DNA of 64,000 nucleotides. Origin: Phoronis australis (taxonomy: Eukaryota; Phoronida; Phoronidae). The stretch lies in assembly GCA_002633005.1 (NCBI GenBank), contig NMRA01000269.1:345169-409168 (forward strand), given 5' to 3'. This document shows, piece by piece, positions 36,301-39,305 of the stretch. A program made the position numbers and the translations under genes. Every line of letters begins with the position of its first letter. The first letter of the stretch is position 1. Below the pieces are notes generated by a model. The model was not told the DNA's origin and did not search any database. It worked only from the letters and a program-made list of their open reading frames with translations.

Positions 36301-38524
36301 ATGAGAGATGTCTGATGAAGGCTGTCCAGTTCTTAAGGGCTCTGCGGTAAGTTGCAGTAGTTTAAAGTTGCCTGTTATTTTCATTTTGCTTGTGCATAGG
36401 AATTCCATGATTAAAAGTGAGAAATTTATTGAATTGTGTGTCTTTTGTAAAAAATTAAGTTTCTGTTGAAAGAGCATTCTTTGCGATGGGAGATGATTCT
36501 GATAATTCAATGAAAATGACCGACCTATTTGAGCTGCATGTTTACTATGCAGTTGCAGCAGTGTACCCGTGATCGACACCTTTTCACGTTATTCAGTCTG
36601 TACTTACATATAATTTTCGCAGCATTTGTGCAAAAAGCCTACGCATTGTAATAAAACACAACATTTTCCTGCTTTCGCATGGTGTTGCCTACGAGACTAA
36701 AATTGTACACGCGACAAGGCAACTCAGTTGGCTTGTGAAAGTGTGTACCCACGTTCGACACAACACAACTAATCATTTTGGAATGTAAGTATCAGGAAGT
36801 CATGATTTTGTGACAGACAGTAATTTAATTAAATTAAATTTAAGAATTTTTGTACTATTGAACGTACGTTCTACTTCAAAATGGAAACTTTCCTGTGGTC
36901 TGGTTTCTCTATTTCTTCAACACGTTACAACTCGCATTCAAAAAACCAAGATTTTGCACGCATGTGGTTCACTAAAAAGGATGGCACGCATGTAGTGCAG
37001 GCTGTTTGTGTCTGAGACTTGAATGAAATTTAATTTAACAGGTAAGACCTTTAAAAACTTGTTAAAATCATATGGGTGTCTGTCAGTCGTGGGTACACTG
37101 TTGCTACTGTCAAAGTCGATGTTGATGGTATTGTTGTTTTCTTCCCAAGTTAAGAATTGGGTTTAAGTTTTGAGTGTAGAGCTGATCGGATGCTGGTGTT
37201 GAATCGTAGTCTGTGTTAAAAATTAGGAGGACCAAATGTAACATGGCTGTTATAAGATATCTTGCTTGCAGTGCCTACTGTTGGGTAGTTGTCTTTTGTT
37301 TTTGTCATTGTCTTTTGCATGGTAGAAGTCGTGAAAAGATCAGTCATTATTCATTAATCGTGTAACCATTTCTTGCTTTCTATGCCTCGAGCTATTGTAT
37401 TGTGCACTGAGGTCCATGAATGGCCCTCATCATTCATACTCTATGTTCAGAGACATCTGCTCCATTCCCCCTTGTTATCTCACCTCTCTTGTCTTTTTAG
37501 TCACCAATGGCCGTGTGACATGTTTGGGGTCAACGCTGACGATGACATTCCTGCCTTGATGGCAATCTACTGCAAGCAGCTGGCTGACAGGAAACCAGGT
37601 GGGTGTGGCCATCTTGACAGGTCGTCAGACGGTTTGTTCTTCGTTATAGGGCGTGCTCCGACACAAACTCTTAAGCGGCCCGAAATTATCATCCGCCGAC
37701 ATTTCGGTTAGGTTATTGGTTGATTATATTTTTCCCTGTTAGCTTTAAATTCACTGACCTGGCCAATTACAGAGGTCAGGCTACTGAGGAGAGTATGCAT
37801 CCCTGTGTTTTGGGAGCTACACTGGGCCACAAGTTGGTTAAAAATATATGAGCCAAAGTTGTAAACTTACCGCATTGGTGTTGAATGTGGGATTACAGCA
37901 GTTGATCAAACAAAGCTCAACAAACCACTGGTAGCATTTTTGTAACTTACTTTTTGCTAGTCTTGCCAAATTTTTAGGGCTCGTGTTTTAAATAAGGGAA
38001 ATGATACACTAACTGTTTGGTGGGACCAAAAACTAGTCGCCTGTTCTGCATATTTTGTCACCGTTAATTTGCGTATTGCACAAACTTTAGAATATTTTTT
38101 TTAACCTGAACCATGTTATGTTAGCTAAAACTAGCTCCCACGTGTTTGATAATTTCTGCCCTGCCCAATTCAGGAGCCAGTTTAACTCTCTAGGGAGGTC
38201 TGCGTATATTCAGGGTTTGACTGGCAAGTAAACAATTTCGGCCTCCTAAAGCATGTTTTTGACAGTTCAGTCTTTTTTGCTTGTGGTGCCAGTCGTATGT
38301 TGTTTCCCGGGCCTGCTCCTCGCTCCCACACGCCTCACACTCATTTCACTGTCTGTTGTCCAGGAATGGTAGTGATCACAAGGGCTGAGAACGACATCTG
38401 TAATGTGACCCGCCGACTGATGGAAGTCAAGCTACAGTTGTCAGCCTCCATTCATCAGCTGGAACAAGCATCCAAGGTCGACCGTGAGGTTATCATGAGA
38501 CAGTCGGAGTCCAGTTCACTATAG
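175..38524 (+). CDS. FRY: Furry (FRY/FRYL) orthologue, C-terminal ~2,345 residues, 37 coding exons
   Basis: Furry proteins are ~3,000-residue HEAT/armadillo-like scaffolds that bind and activate NDR/LATS-family kinases with MOB. They control polarised cell growth, dendrite tiling and spindle/microtubule behaviour. Recognition rests on collinear family blocks: [113 protein letters not shown] and the WPCDMFG tail. I spliced 37 exons, all GT-AG and phase-consistent; the sum is 7,039 nt (one base completing a codon, then 2,345 codons and TAG at 38522-38524). About 650-700 N-terminal residues and the promoter lie left of position 1. Introns average about 0.7 kb; those without a separate entry hold nothing I recognise. 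The order skips the second copies of exons 16-22 (18490-22575), which I read as the other haplotype. The gene converges on the AFF gene. Confidence 0.95.
523..795 (+). repeat. tRNA-derived SINE
   Basis: Within FRY intron 1. An A-box-like segment (528-544, GTGGTGAGTGTGGGGAG) is followed about 30 bp later by a good B box GGGTTCAATCCC (560-571), the RNA polymerase III internal promoter layout. After it comes TTGAGTAAGGCACTTAGTGC, resembling the CTTGGGCAAGGCACTTAACC core shared by many animal SINEs. A tail with a short T-rich end follows near 790. Ends are approximate and no target duplication was resolved. Confidence 0.75.
920..1114 (+). CDS. FRY: FRY window exon 2
   Basis: Acceptor CTTCTTCAG ends at 919, donor GTAATT at 1115; 65 whole codons (visible residues 66-130). 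Contains [20 protein letters not shown], a strongly conserved Furry helical block. The CAG at 898-900 could also act as an acceptor in the same reading frame only if residues before EKSEPVV were coding. The position-920 acceptor gives clean phase 0 with exon 1. Confidence 0.9.
1397..1486 (+). CDS. FRY: FRY window exon 3
   Basis: Acceptor GTGCTAG, donor GTAGGT at 1487. Thirty codons, [20 protein letters not shown] onward; phase 0 at both ends. Too short to appear as a stand-alone ORF. Confidence 0.88.
1914..2185 (+). CDS. FRY: FRY window exon 4
   Basis: Acceptor TTTCTTTCAG, donor GTAAGT at 2186; ends in phase 2. Encodes [18 protein letters not shown] through [12 protein letters not shown], with the conserved Furry motif [12 protein letters not shown]. 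Confidence 0.9.
2186..2677 (+). other. FRY intron 4, nothing recognised
   Basis: 492-bp AT-rich intron with normal GTAAGT and CTTGCAG ends; I see no repeat or gene in it. Confidence 0.7.
2678..3022 (+). CDS. FRY: FRY window exon 5
   Basis: Acceptor CTTCTTGCAG, donor GTGAGT at 3023. Includes [21 protein letters not shown], a Furry hallmark block, then a Ser-rich insertion ([18 protein letters not shown], possibly phosphorylated) and [20 protein letters not shown]. Visible residues about 251-366. Confidence 0.93.
3349..3671 (+). CDS. FRY: FRY window exon 6
   Basis: Acceptor GTATTCAG, donor GTAAGG at 3672; ends in phase 1. Carries a basic stretch ([15 protein letters not shown]) followed by [14 protein letters not shown] and [19 protein letters not shown]. 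All are collinear with vertebrate Furry. Confidence 0.92.
4300..4408 (+). CDS. FRY: FRY window exon 7
   Basis: Acceptor TTAATTCCAG, donor GTAAGT at 4409. Encodes [20 protein letters not shown] then [15 protein letters not shown], the conserved 'LFxxFxxWSG' region of Furry. Phase 1 in, phase 2 out. Confidence 0.88.
4517..4572. repeat. 56-bp hairpin element, copy A
   Basis: In FRY intron 7. A 17-bp stem (ATTTTGAGGACCAGTTT / AAACTGGTTCTCAAAAT, one mismatch) encloses a 22-bp loop. The same 56 bp, loop included and differing at about five positions, sits at 51048-51103 in the AFF gene. Too short to be autonomous; either a tiny MITE-like repeat or a conserved RNA hairpin. Confidence 0.8.
4735..4894 (+). 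CDS. FRY: FRY window exon 8
   Basis: Acceptor GCTCTTTTAG, donor GTAAGT at 4895; ends in phase 0. Contains [20 protein letters not shown], one of the most conserved Furry blocks, then [16 protein letters not shown]. Confidence 0.93.
5708..5785 (+). repeat. (TCA)n microsatellite, imperfect
   Basis: Runs of TCATCA interrupted by CCG and TTT. Low-complexity; short ORFs through it (HHHHPSS) are artefacts. Confidence 0.8.
6013..6670 (+). repeat. Diverged ~110-170 bp tandem-like array with CCCCTAGTGGC motifs
   Basis: A recognisable pair of landmarks recurs about five times. The first resembles CTTGATGGATGTTCATGAAA (near 6021, 6133, 6306, 6439, 6589). The second, 80-100 bp later, resembles TGCCCCCTAGTGGC (near 6113, 6210, 6393, 6527, 6652). 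Units are strongly diverged and unequal in spacing. Likely an old satellite or nested fragments of one repeat. Confidence 0.6.
7269..7728 (+). CDS. FRY: FRY window exon 9
   Basis: Acceptor TTTCCTGTCAG, donor GTGAGT at 7729; 460 nt, the longest FRY exon here. Starts [16 protein letters not shown] and includes [37 protein letters not shown] and [16 protein letters not shown]. It follows exon 8 directly in the family alignment, so no exon is missing from the 2.4 kb intron between them. Confidence 0.95.
8069..8349. mobile_element. 281-bp fold-back element with 14-bp flanking direct repeats
   Basis: In FRY intron 9. Two ~93-bp arms (8068-8160 and 8227-8319) are near-perfect inverted repeats, e.g. 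AACCATTCTCAAGGCAAAAG against CTTTTGCCTTGAGAATGGTT. They enclose a ~66-bp centre. The 14-mer CGTCTAGAACCTTG flanks the unit at 8055-8068 and 8350-8363, a probable target-site duplication. No coding capacity; non-autonomous. Confidence 0.82.
8430..8680 (+). CDS. FRY: FRY window exon 10
   Basis: Acceptor TTTACCTGTAG, donor GTACAC at 8681 (weak donor). Encodes [19 protein letters not shown], then [20 protein letters not shown], matching the Furry 'GWGSPEATxxVLNNLMY' block. Visible residues 717-800. Confidence 0.92.
9083..9217 (+). CDS. FRY: FRY window exon 11
   Basis: Acceptor TTGTTTCAG, donor GTAAGT at 9218; 45 codons, phase 0 at both ends. Encodes [20 protein letters not shown] through TAELLPY. 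The open frame running upstream from 8858 is intronic. Confidence 0.9.
9574..9848 (+). CDS. FRY: FRY window exon 12
   Basis: Acceptor TTTCTTCACAG, donor GTAAGT at 9849. Encodes [46 protein letters not shown], then a divergent charged linker ending in ELGLDE. Visible residues about 846-937. Confidence 0.92.
10122..10276 (+). CDS. FRY: FRY window exon 13
   Basis: Acceptor GTATGTGCAG, donor GTAGGT at 10277. Low-complexity linker: His/Arg-rich start ([16 protein letters not shown]), then Ser-rich ([17 protein letters not shown]). It sits where vertebrate Furry also has a variable linker. Conservation is weak, so the call rests on splice sites and phase. Confidence 0.8.
10624..10872 (+). CDS. FRY: FRY window exon 14
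   Basis: Acceptor CTGTTCACAG, donor GTACGT at 10873. Encodes [37 protein letters not shown] and [15 protein letters not shown], all diagnostic Furry sequence. Ends in phase 1. Confidence 0.94.
11672..12068 (+). repeat. 121-bp tandem array spanning FRY exon 15 acceptor
   Basis: Landmark CTGCTGTTGAACTTGATC recurs at 11672, 11793, 11914 and 12036 (spacing 121, 121, 122). Each full unit carries an intron 3' end with CAG and ~80 bp of exon 15 sequence. Acceptors precede 11749, 11870 and 11992; only the last leads to an open exon. Confidence 0.93.
11992..12177 (+). CDS. FRY: FRY window exon 15 (downstream-most of three repeated acceptors)
   Basis: Acceptor GTGTTACAG ends at 11991, donor GTAAGT at 12178. 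Encodes [20 protein letters not shown], then [20 protein letters not shown]. Its first ~80 bp plus the acceptor are repeated upstream as a 121-bp tandem array (acceptors before 11749 and 11870). Only this copy continues into the conserved NNNCLSLA sequence; the two upstream copies run into stop codons, so this is the functional start. Confidence 0.9.
12748..12934 (+). CDS. FRY: FRY window exon 16 (full, haplotype copy 1)
   Basis: Acceptor GATCTCACAG, donor GTGGGG at 12935 (G-rich, weak). Encodes a Ser/Gly/Thr-rich linker ([16 protein letters not shown]) then [18 protein letters not shown]. From 12826 onward it is repeated at 18490, where the second copy is truncated inside the exon by an assembly join. 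Confidence 0.88.
13374..13584 (+). CDS. FRY: FRY window exon 17 (haplotype copy 1)
   Basis: Acceptor TTTTTCGCCTAG, donor GTATGT at 13585. Encodes [20 protein letters not shown], the Furry 'GPLWxxEDIT' block, and [20 protein letters not shown]. Ends in phase 0. Second copy at 19050-19260 with silent differences only. Confidence 0.92.
14158..14518 (+). CDS. FRY: FRY window exon 18 (haplotype copy 1)
   Basis: Acceptor CACCCCTTGCAG, donor GTTAGT at 14519. Encodes [39 protein letters not shown], then a Ser/Arg-rich segment ([17 protein letters not shown]) where vertebrate Furry also has a Ser-rich variable region. Second copy at 19857-20217; the nucleotide differences I found are silent. Confidence 0.93.
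14709..14920 (+). CDS. FRY: FRY window exon 19 (haplotype copy 1)
   Basis: Acceptor CCTAATCAG, donor GTAGGT at 14921. Basic/Ser-rich start ([20 protein letters not shown]), then [20 protein letters not shown], matching Furry 'FWIAVALMESDFEFEY'. The second copy (20408-20619) differs by one Asp-to-Glu change at the GDGN/GEGN position. Confidence 0.92.
15323..15533 (+). CDS. FRY: FRY window exon 20 (haplotype copy 1)
   Basis: Acceptor GTGTCTCCCCAG, donor GTGGGT at 15534. Encodes [40 protein letters not shown]; collinear with Furry 'LKWSDFPGLQQLLLKG'. Second copy 21016-21226 has about seven silent differences and no amino-acid change that I could find. Confidence 0.92.
15852..16060 (+). repeat. 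~209-bp TIR repeat, copy 1
   Basis: In FRY intron 20. Opens with AAATTGGTCTC and closes with GAGACCAATTT, a perfect 11-bp inverted repeat. The interior (TTGAGACCGGGATGTACAAG, TTCTCATCTGAGTAAGGAA) is shared with a minus-strand copy in the AFF gene (47300-47513). Its allelic copy lies at about 21543-21751. Confidence 0.72.
16157..16254 (+). CDS. FRY: FRY window exon 21 (haplotype copy 1)
   Basis: Acceptor CGTTCCACAG, donor GTGAAT at 16255. Encodes [19 protein letters not shown], matching Furry 'FPLNVLCLLPHLIQHFE'. Ends in phase 0. Second copy 21848-21945, silent changes only. Confidence 0.9.
16304..16542 (+). mobile_element. 239-bp TIR element (CAGGGCTTGAAAT family, CTC subtype)
   Basis: Ends CAGGGCTTGAAAT and ATTCTAAGCCCTG are inverted repeats with one mismatch. 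The interior is pyrimidine-rich with repeated TTTCCTCTTTT. Absent from the other haplotype's intron 21, so recently active or lost. No clean target duplication is visible (AACTGG / ACAACT). The same subtype lies inverted at 53403-53646. Confidence 0.75.
16805..16972 (+). CDS. FRY: FRY window exon 22 (haplotype copy 1)
   Basis: Acceptor CACTTGCAG, donor GTCAGT at 16973; 56 codons, phase 0 at both ends. Encodes [20 protein letters not shown] and [20 protein letters not shown]. The last coding exon of the copy-1 haplotype block; exon 23 lies only beyond copy 2. Confidence 0.92.
17144..17448 (+). mobile_element. 305-bp TIR element (CAGGGCTTGGAAT family, CGC subtype), haplotype copy 1
   Basis: Perfect 13-bp TIR: CAGGGCTTGGAAT at 17144 and ATTCCAAGCCCTG ending 17448. 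Flanked by ATAACT / ATAACC. The TIR opening CAGGG resembles hAT-type ends, but the duplication is 6 bp. Short ORFs inside (60 and 99 codons) are not recognisable as a transposase. Confidence 0.85.
17718..18488 (+). other. 771-bp segment unique to copy 1, truncated by N
   Basis: Begins GGCTGTTCCAGTAAAATCC with a 9-G run near 17740, and carries several ATGGGTGGT-like repeats near both ends (17770, 17808, 17845, 18440, 18475). Probably part of a mobile repeat present in one haplotype only and broken by the assembly join at 18489. The 88-codon minus-strand ORF at 17691-17957 is not recognised. Confidence 0.6.
18489..18489. other. Single-N assembly join 1
   Basis: One N marks the point where copy 2 of block 1 starts, in the middle of FRY exon 16. 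Typical of a scaffold join placed between overlapping or allelic contigs. Confidence 0.9.
18490..18598 (+). CDS. FRY: FRY exon 16, second copy, 5'-truncated at N join
   Basis: Matches 12826-12934 almost exactly but begins in mid-exon right after the single N at 18489, so it has no splice acceptor. Donor GTGGGG follows at 18599. Read as the alternative haplotype of exon 16, cut by the assembly join. It should not be counted as an extra exon. Confidence 0.88.
19050..19260 (+). CDS. FRY: FRY exon 17, second haplotype copy
   Basis: 211 nt, same length, splice sites and phase as 13374-13584. The differences are silent (TTC/TTT, CAT/CAC). Joining exon 22 of copy 1 to this exon would shift the frame (phase 0 into an exon needing two bases), which argues against both copies being in one transcript. 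Confidence 0.88.
19857..20217 (+). CDS. FRY: FRY exon 18, second haplotype copy
   Basis: 361 nt, identical predicted protein to 14158-14518; differences fall at codon third positions. Splice sites CCCTTGCAG and GTTAGT are conserved. Confidence 0.88.
20408..20619 (+). CDS. FRY: FRY exon 19, second haplotype copy
   Basis: 212 nt, same phase and splice sites as 14709-14920. The only amino-acid difference I found between the haplotype blocks is here (Asp to Glu, GAT to GAG, beside a GGT/GGG change). Confidence 0.88.
21016..21226 (+). CDS. FRY: FRY exon 20, second haplotype copy
   Basis: 211 nt, same protein as 15323-15533. Donor is GTGAGT here but GTGGGT in copy 1, an allelic splice-donor difference at position +3. 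Confidence 0.88.
21848..21945 (+). CDS. FRY: FRY exon 21, second haplotype copy
   Basis: 98 nt, same protein and splice sites as 16157-16254. Unlike copy 1, the intron after it lacks the 239-bp TIR element. Confidence 0.87.
22408..22575 (+). CDS. FRY: FRY exon 22, second haplotype copy
   Basis: 168 nt, same protein as 16805-16972. Leads on to the single-copy exons 23-37, so either copy of exons 16-22 supplies a complete reading frame. Confidence 0.88.
22739..23044 (+). mobile_element. 306-bp TIR element (CAGGGCTTGGAAT family), haplotype copy 2
   Basis: Same insertion as 17144-17448, here with a perfect 6-bp target duplication ATAACT (22733-22738 and 23045-23050) and perfect 13-bp TIRs. This defines the family's ends. 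Confidence 0.88.
23093..23490 (+). repeat. Degenerate ~93-103 bp tandem repeat, about four units
   Basis: Units start near 23093, 23196, 23289 and 23390 (ATGTNTAGGCA-like) and share CACTGTTGACCTTTGACCCATGTTGCT. Lies in FRY intron 22 just before exon 23. About two units are also present in copy 1 (17503-17717), and the haplotype similarity ends inside this array. Confidence 0.75.
23573..23713 (+). CDS. FRY: FRY window exon 23
   Basis: Acceptor TTTTACCTCCAG, donor GTAGGT at 23714; 47 codons. Encodes [20 protein letters not shown] and [11 protein letters not shown], collinear with Furry 'LLEKGLPSMQQPLLQVIYSL'. Single copy. Confidence 0.92.
24478..24661 (+). CDS. FRY: FRY window exon 24
   Basis: Acceptor ATCATTTGCAG, donor GTAGGT at 24662. 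Encodes [20 protein letters not shown], a strongly conserved Furry motif, followed by a Ser-rich linker and KKELPG. Confidence 0.93.
24817..25022 (+). CDS. FRY: FRY window exon 25
   Basis: Acceptor TTTGCTTTAG, donor GTAGGG at 25023. Encodes [20 protein letters not shown] (Furry 'GRTLDFHFDxxxTPIIGRRY'), an acidic divergent linker, and [11 protein letters not shown], matching the conserved 'SWKRPQxSQ'. Confidence 0.93.
25404..25484 (+). CDS. FRY: FRY window exon 26
   Basis: Acceptor GTGCTATGCAG, donor GTAAGT at 25485; 27 codons, [19 protein letters not shown] then LPPKRSPS. Matches Furry '[20 protein letters not shown]'. Too short for an ORF scan. Confidence 0.9.
25485..28140 (+). other. FRY intron 26, 2.7 kb, no gene
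   Basis: AT-rich. One segment (27480-27700) repeats AAGATGGC motifs, including CAAGATGGCGGCTAA near 27682, a YY1-like site. TGCCACCTGGTGGC near 27868 looks CTCF-like. Nothing else recognised; exons 26 and 27 are adjacent in the family alignment. Confidence 0.7.
28141..28234 (+). CDS. FRY: FRY window exon 27
   Basis: Acceptor TCGCCACAG, donor GTAAGG at 28235. Encodes [20 protein letters not shown] and a Ser/Gly tail; aligns with Furry 'VIFSSCGDLDLLEHQTS'. Preceded by a 2.7 kb intron. Confidence 0.87.
28549..28655 (+). repeat. 20-bp tandem repeat (ATGTATACATGTATGTGTGT)n, five units
   Basis: Five nearly perfect 20-bp units without spacers in FRY intron 27; each contains the palindrome ATGTATACAT. 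Simple satellite; peptide ORFs on both strands ([16 protein letters not shown]) are artefacts of it. Confidence 0.95.
29094..29188 (+). CDS. FRY: FRY window exon 28
   Basis: Acceptor GTCCACAG, donor GTACGT at 29189. Encodes [16 protein letters not shown], matching the conserved Furry 'FRDFDFLDVELEDGE' motif. Phase 1 in, phase 0 out. Confidence 0.9.
29713..29862 (+). CDS. FRY: FRY window exon 29
   Basis: Acceptor GTGTTTTCAG, donor GTAAGT at 29863; 50 codons. Contains [19 protein letters not shown] and an acidic tail [11 protein letters not shown]. This resembles the Furry 'DNFNWGVRRRS...DSDESSEED' region only in outline, so the call rests on splice and phase agreement. Confidence 0.87.
30753..30880 (+). 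CDS. FRY: FRY window exon 30
   Basis: Acceptor CTGCTTTACAG, donor GTAAGT at 30881. Encodes [19 protein letters not shown] and [14 protein letters not shown]. Variable linker region; support comes from phase and strong splice sites. Confidence 0.82.
31214..31583 (+). CDS. FRY: FRY window exon 31
   Basis: Acceptor TTTCGCAG, donor GTACTA at 31584 (weak). Encodes [19 protein letters not shown] (Furry 'DAEEAWRSHINQLMCD'), [19 protein letters not shown], and [13 protein letters not shown]. Visible residues about 1976-2099. Confidence 0.93.
31896..31994 (+). CDS. FRY: FRY window exon 32
   Basis: Acceptor TCTCACTTAG, donor GTAACT at 31995; 33 codons, [20 protein letters not shown]. Matches Furry 'LLDKLKFSVLELQEYLDTY'. 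Phase 0 at both ends. Confidence 0.9.
31995..33213 (+). other. FRY intron 32, nothing recognised
   Basis: 1.2 kb AT-rich intron. I see no repeat with clear ends and no coding signal. Confidence 0.65.
33214..33291 (+). CDS. FRY: FRY window exon 33
   Basis: Acceptor TTATTTTCTAG, donor GTATGT at 33292; 26 codons, [20 protein letters not shown] then FCGEEQ. Occupies the place of the variable Furry segment before 'EEKQLELCQRLYKLHFQ'. Confidence 0.85.
33292..35736 (+). other. FRY intron 33, 2.4 kb, nothing recognised
   Basis: Contains GGGTTAAGGGTTAAGGG near 33313 (short, not a telomere array) and otherwise plain AT-rich sequence. Exons 33 and 34 join in phase 0. Confidence 0.65.
35740..35847 (+). 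CDS. FRY: FRY window exon 34 (NAGNAG acceptor)
   Basis: Encodes [20 protein letters not shown], one of the best conserved Furry motifs, then [16 protein letters not shown]. The acceptor reads TTCCAGCAG: splicing after the first AG (exon from 35737) would add one in-frame Gln. Donor GTCTGT at 35848. Phase 0. Confidence 0.93.
35884..36110 (+). repeat. Degenerate 'TTAAAGGACCAT' short repeats
   Basis: TTAAAGGACCAT-like words recur near 35894, 35955, 35990 and 36060 in the intron between FRY exons 34 and 35. Weak, old tandem structure. Confidence 0.45.
36150..36346 (+). CDS. FRY: FRY window exon 35
   Basis: Acceptor GCATATTTCAG, donor GTAAGT at 36347. Encodes [20 protein letters not shown], a likely coiled-coil helix corresponding to Furry 'MSRELSDLKKNLKEA', then [18 protein letters not shown]. 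Confidence 0.9.
37501..37598 (+). CDS. FRY: FRY window exon 36
   Basis: Acceptor TTGTCTTTTTAG, donor GTGGGT at 37599. Encodes [20 protein letters not shown] then [12 protein letters not shown]; matches Furry '[22 protein letters not shown]'. Confidence 0.92.
38364..38524 (+). CDS. FRY: FRY terminal exon with stop codon
   Basis: Acceptor CTGTTGTCCAG; ends at TAG 38522-38524. Encodes [19 protein letters not shown] through [15 protein letters not shown], matching the Furry tail 'LTDICTKLMELNMEI...'. The last 55 bp form the first unit of a 91-bp tandem repeat that runs on into the 3' UTR. Confidence 0.92.
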
Positions 38525-38740
38525 CACGATGTCATGGATTGTCCACTAGATGGAGCTATCATCCAAGGTCGACTGTGAGGTTATCATGAGACAGTCGGAG
38601 TCCAGTTCACTATAGCATTAGGTCATGGATTGTCCACTAGATGGAGCTATCATCCAAGGTCGACTGTGAGGTTATCATGAGACAGTCAGAGACCAGTTCA
38701 CTATGGCATGAGATTTATCATGAGATGGTCATGAGACAAG
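38470..38740 (+). repeat. 91-bp tandem array spanning the FRY stop codon
   Basis: ATCCAAGGTCGAC starts at 38470, 38561 and 38652 (exact 91-bp spacing). Unit 1 is the last 18 codons of FRY with its TAG; units 2 and 3 are 3' UTR copies. In unit 3 the stop position reads TGG instead of TAG. Because 91 is not a multiple of 3, the copies lie in different frames. Confidence 0.94.
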
Positions 38741-39305
38741 AGTCCTGCTTGCTGTCACCACGAGACGATGGATATCTCGGTGTAGTCCTTGTAAACTATA
38801 CACTGCTCAGTGGTACTAGACTTCACTGGATCAGCAGGACTCCTCAAACAGGTGCATGTATGTGTAATTATTTACCTCATATGTGGATATCAATCAAAGA
38901 TTTAGAAAGAAGTTCAAATTCTTATGAGAACATCATGTTGGCAGATTGCATGTGCATATTAGTCATGTGCGTATTAGTCATGTGCATATTATTCAACTAT
39001 AGTTTTATCACACGTTTAGTTGAGTAAAGTCATCTACTTGGGATACTGAGTTTGAACAACCATATGATAGTCACCCGTTTATTCGGTTAGTTTCTAGTTT
39101 TTGTATTACCTCTCGTATGACGGACATGACCGCAGTTAAATGTGGACATGGTATTAGATAAGTGGTTCTGTGAAATGTATGCTTTCCCTTTGCCAGCTCT
39201 GTCTGTTACCAAAGTGTGTTATTTGAAAAATAGAATGAAAGAGTATTAGGTAATTTATTTGTAGTTGGAGACGATATTGACTGTTATTTTATTTTTGTTT
39301 TTGCC

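Noticed and set aside
38641-39027. Extra FRY exon or alternative C-terminus (MELSSKVDCEVIMRQS...)
   Set aside because: It is the third unit of the 91-bp repeat read on beyond the stop. There is no acceptor before it, and the sequence downstream has no family similarity.
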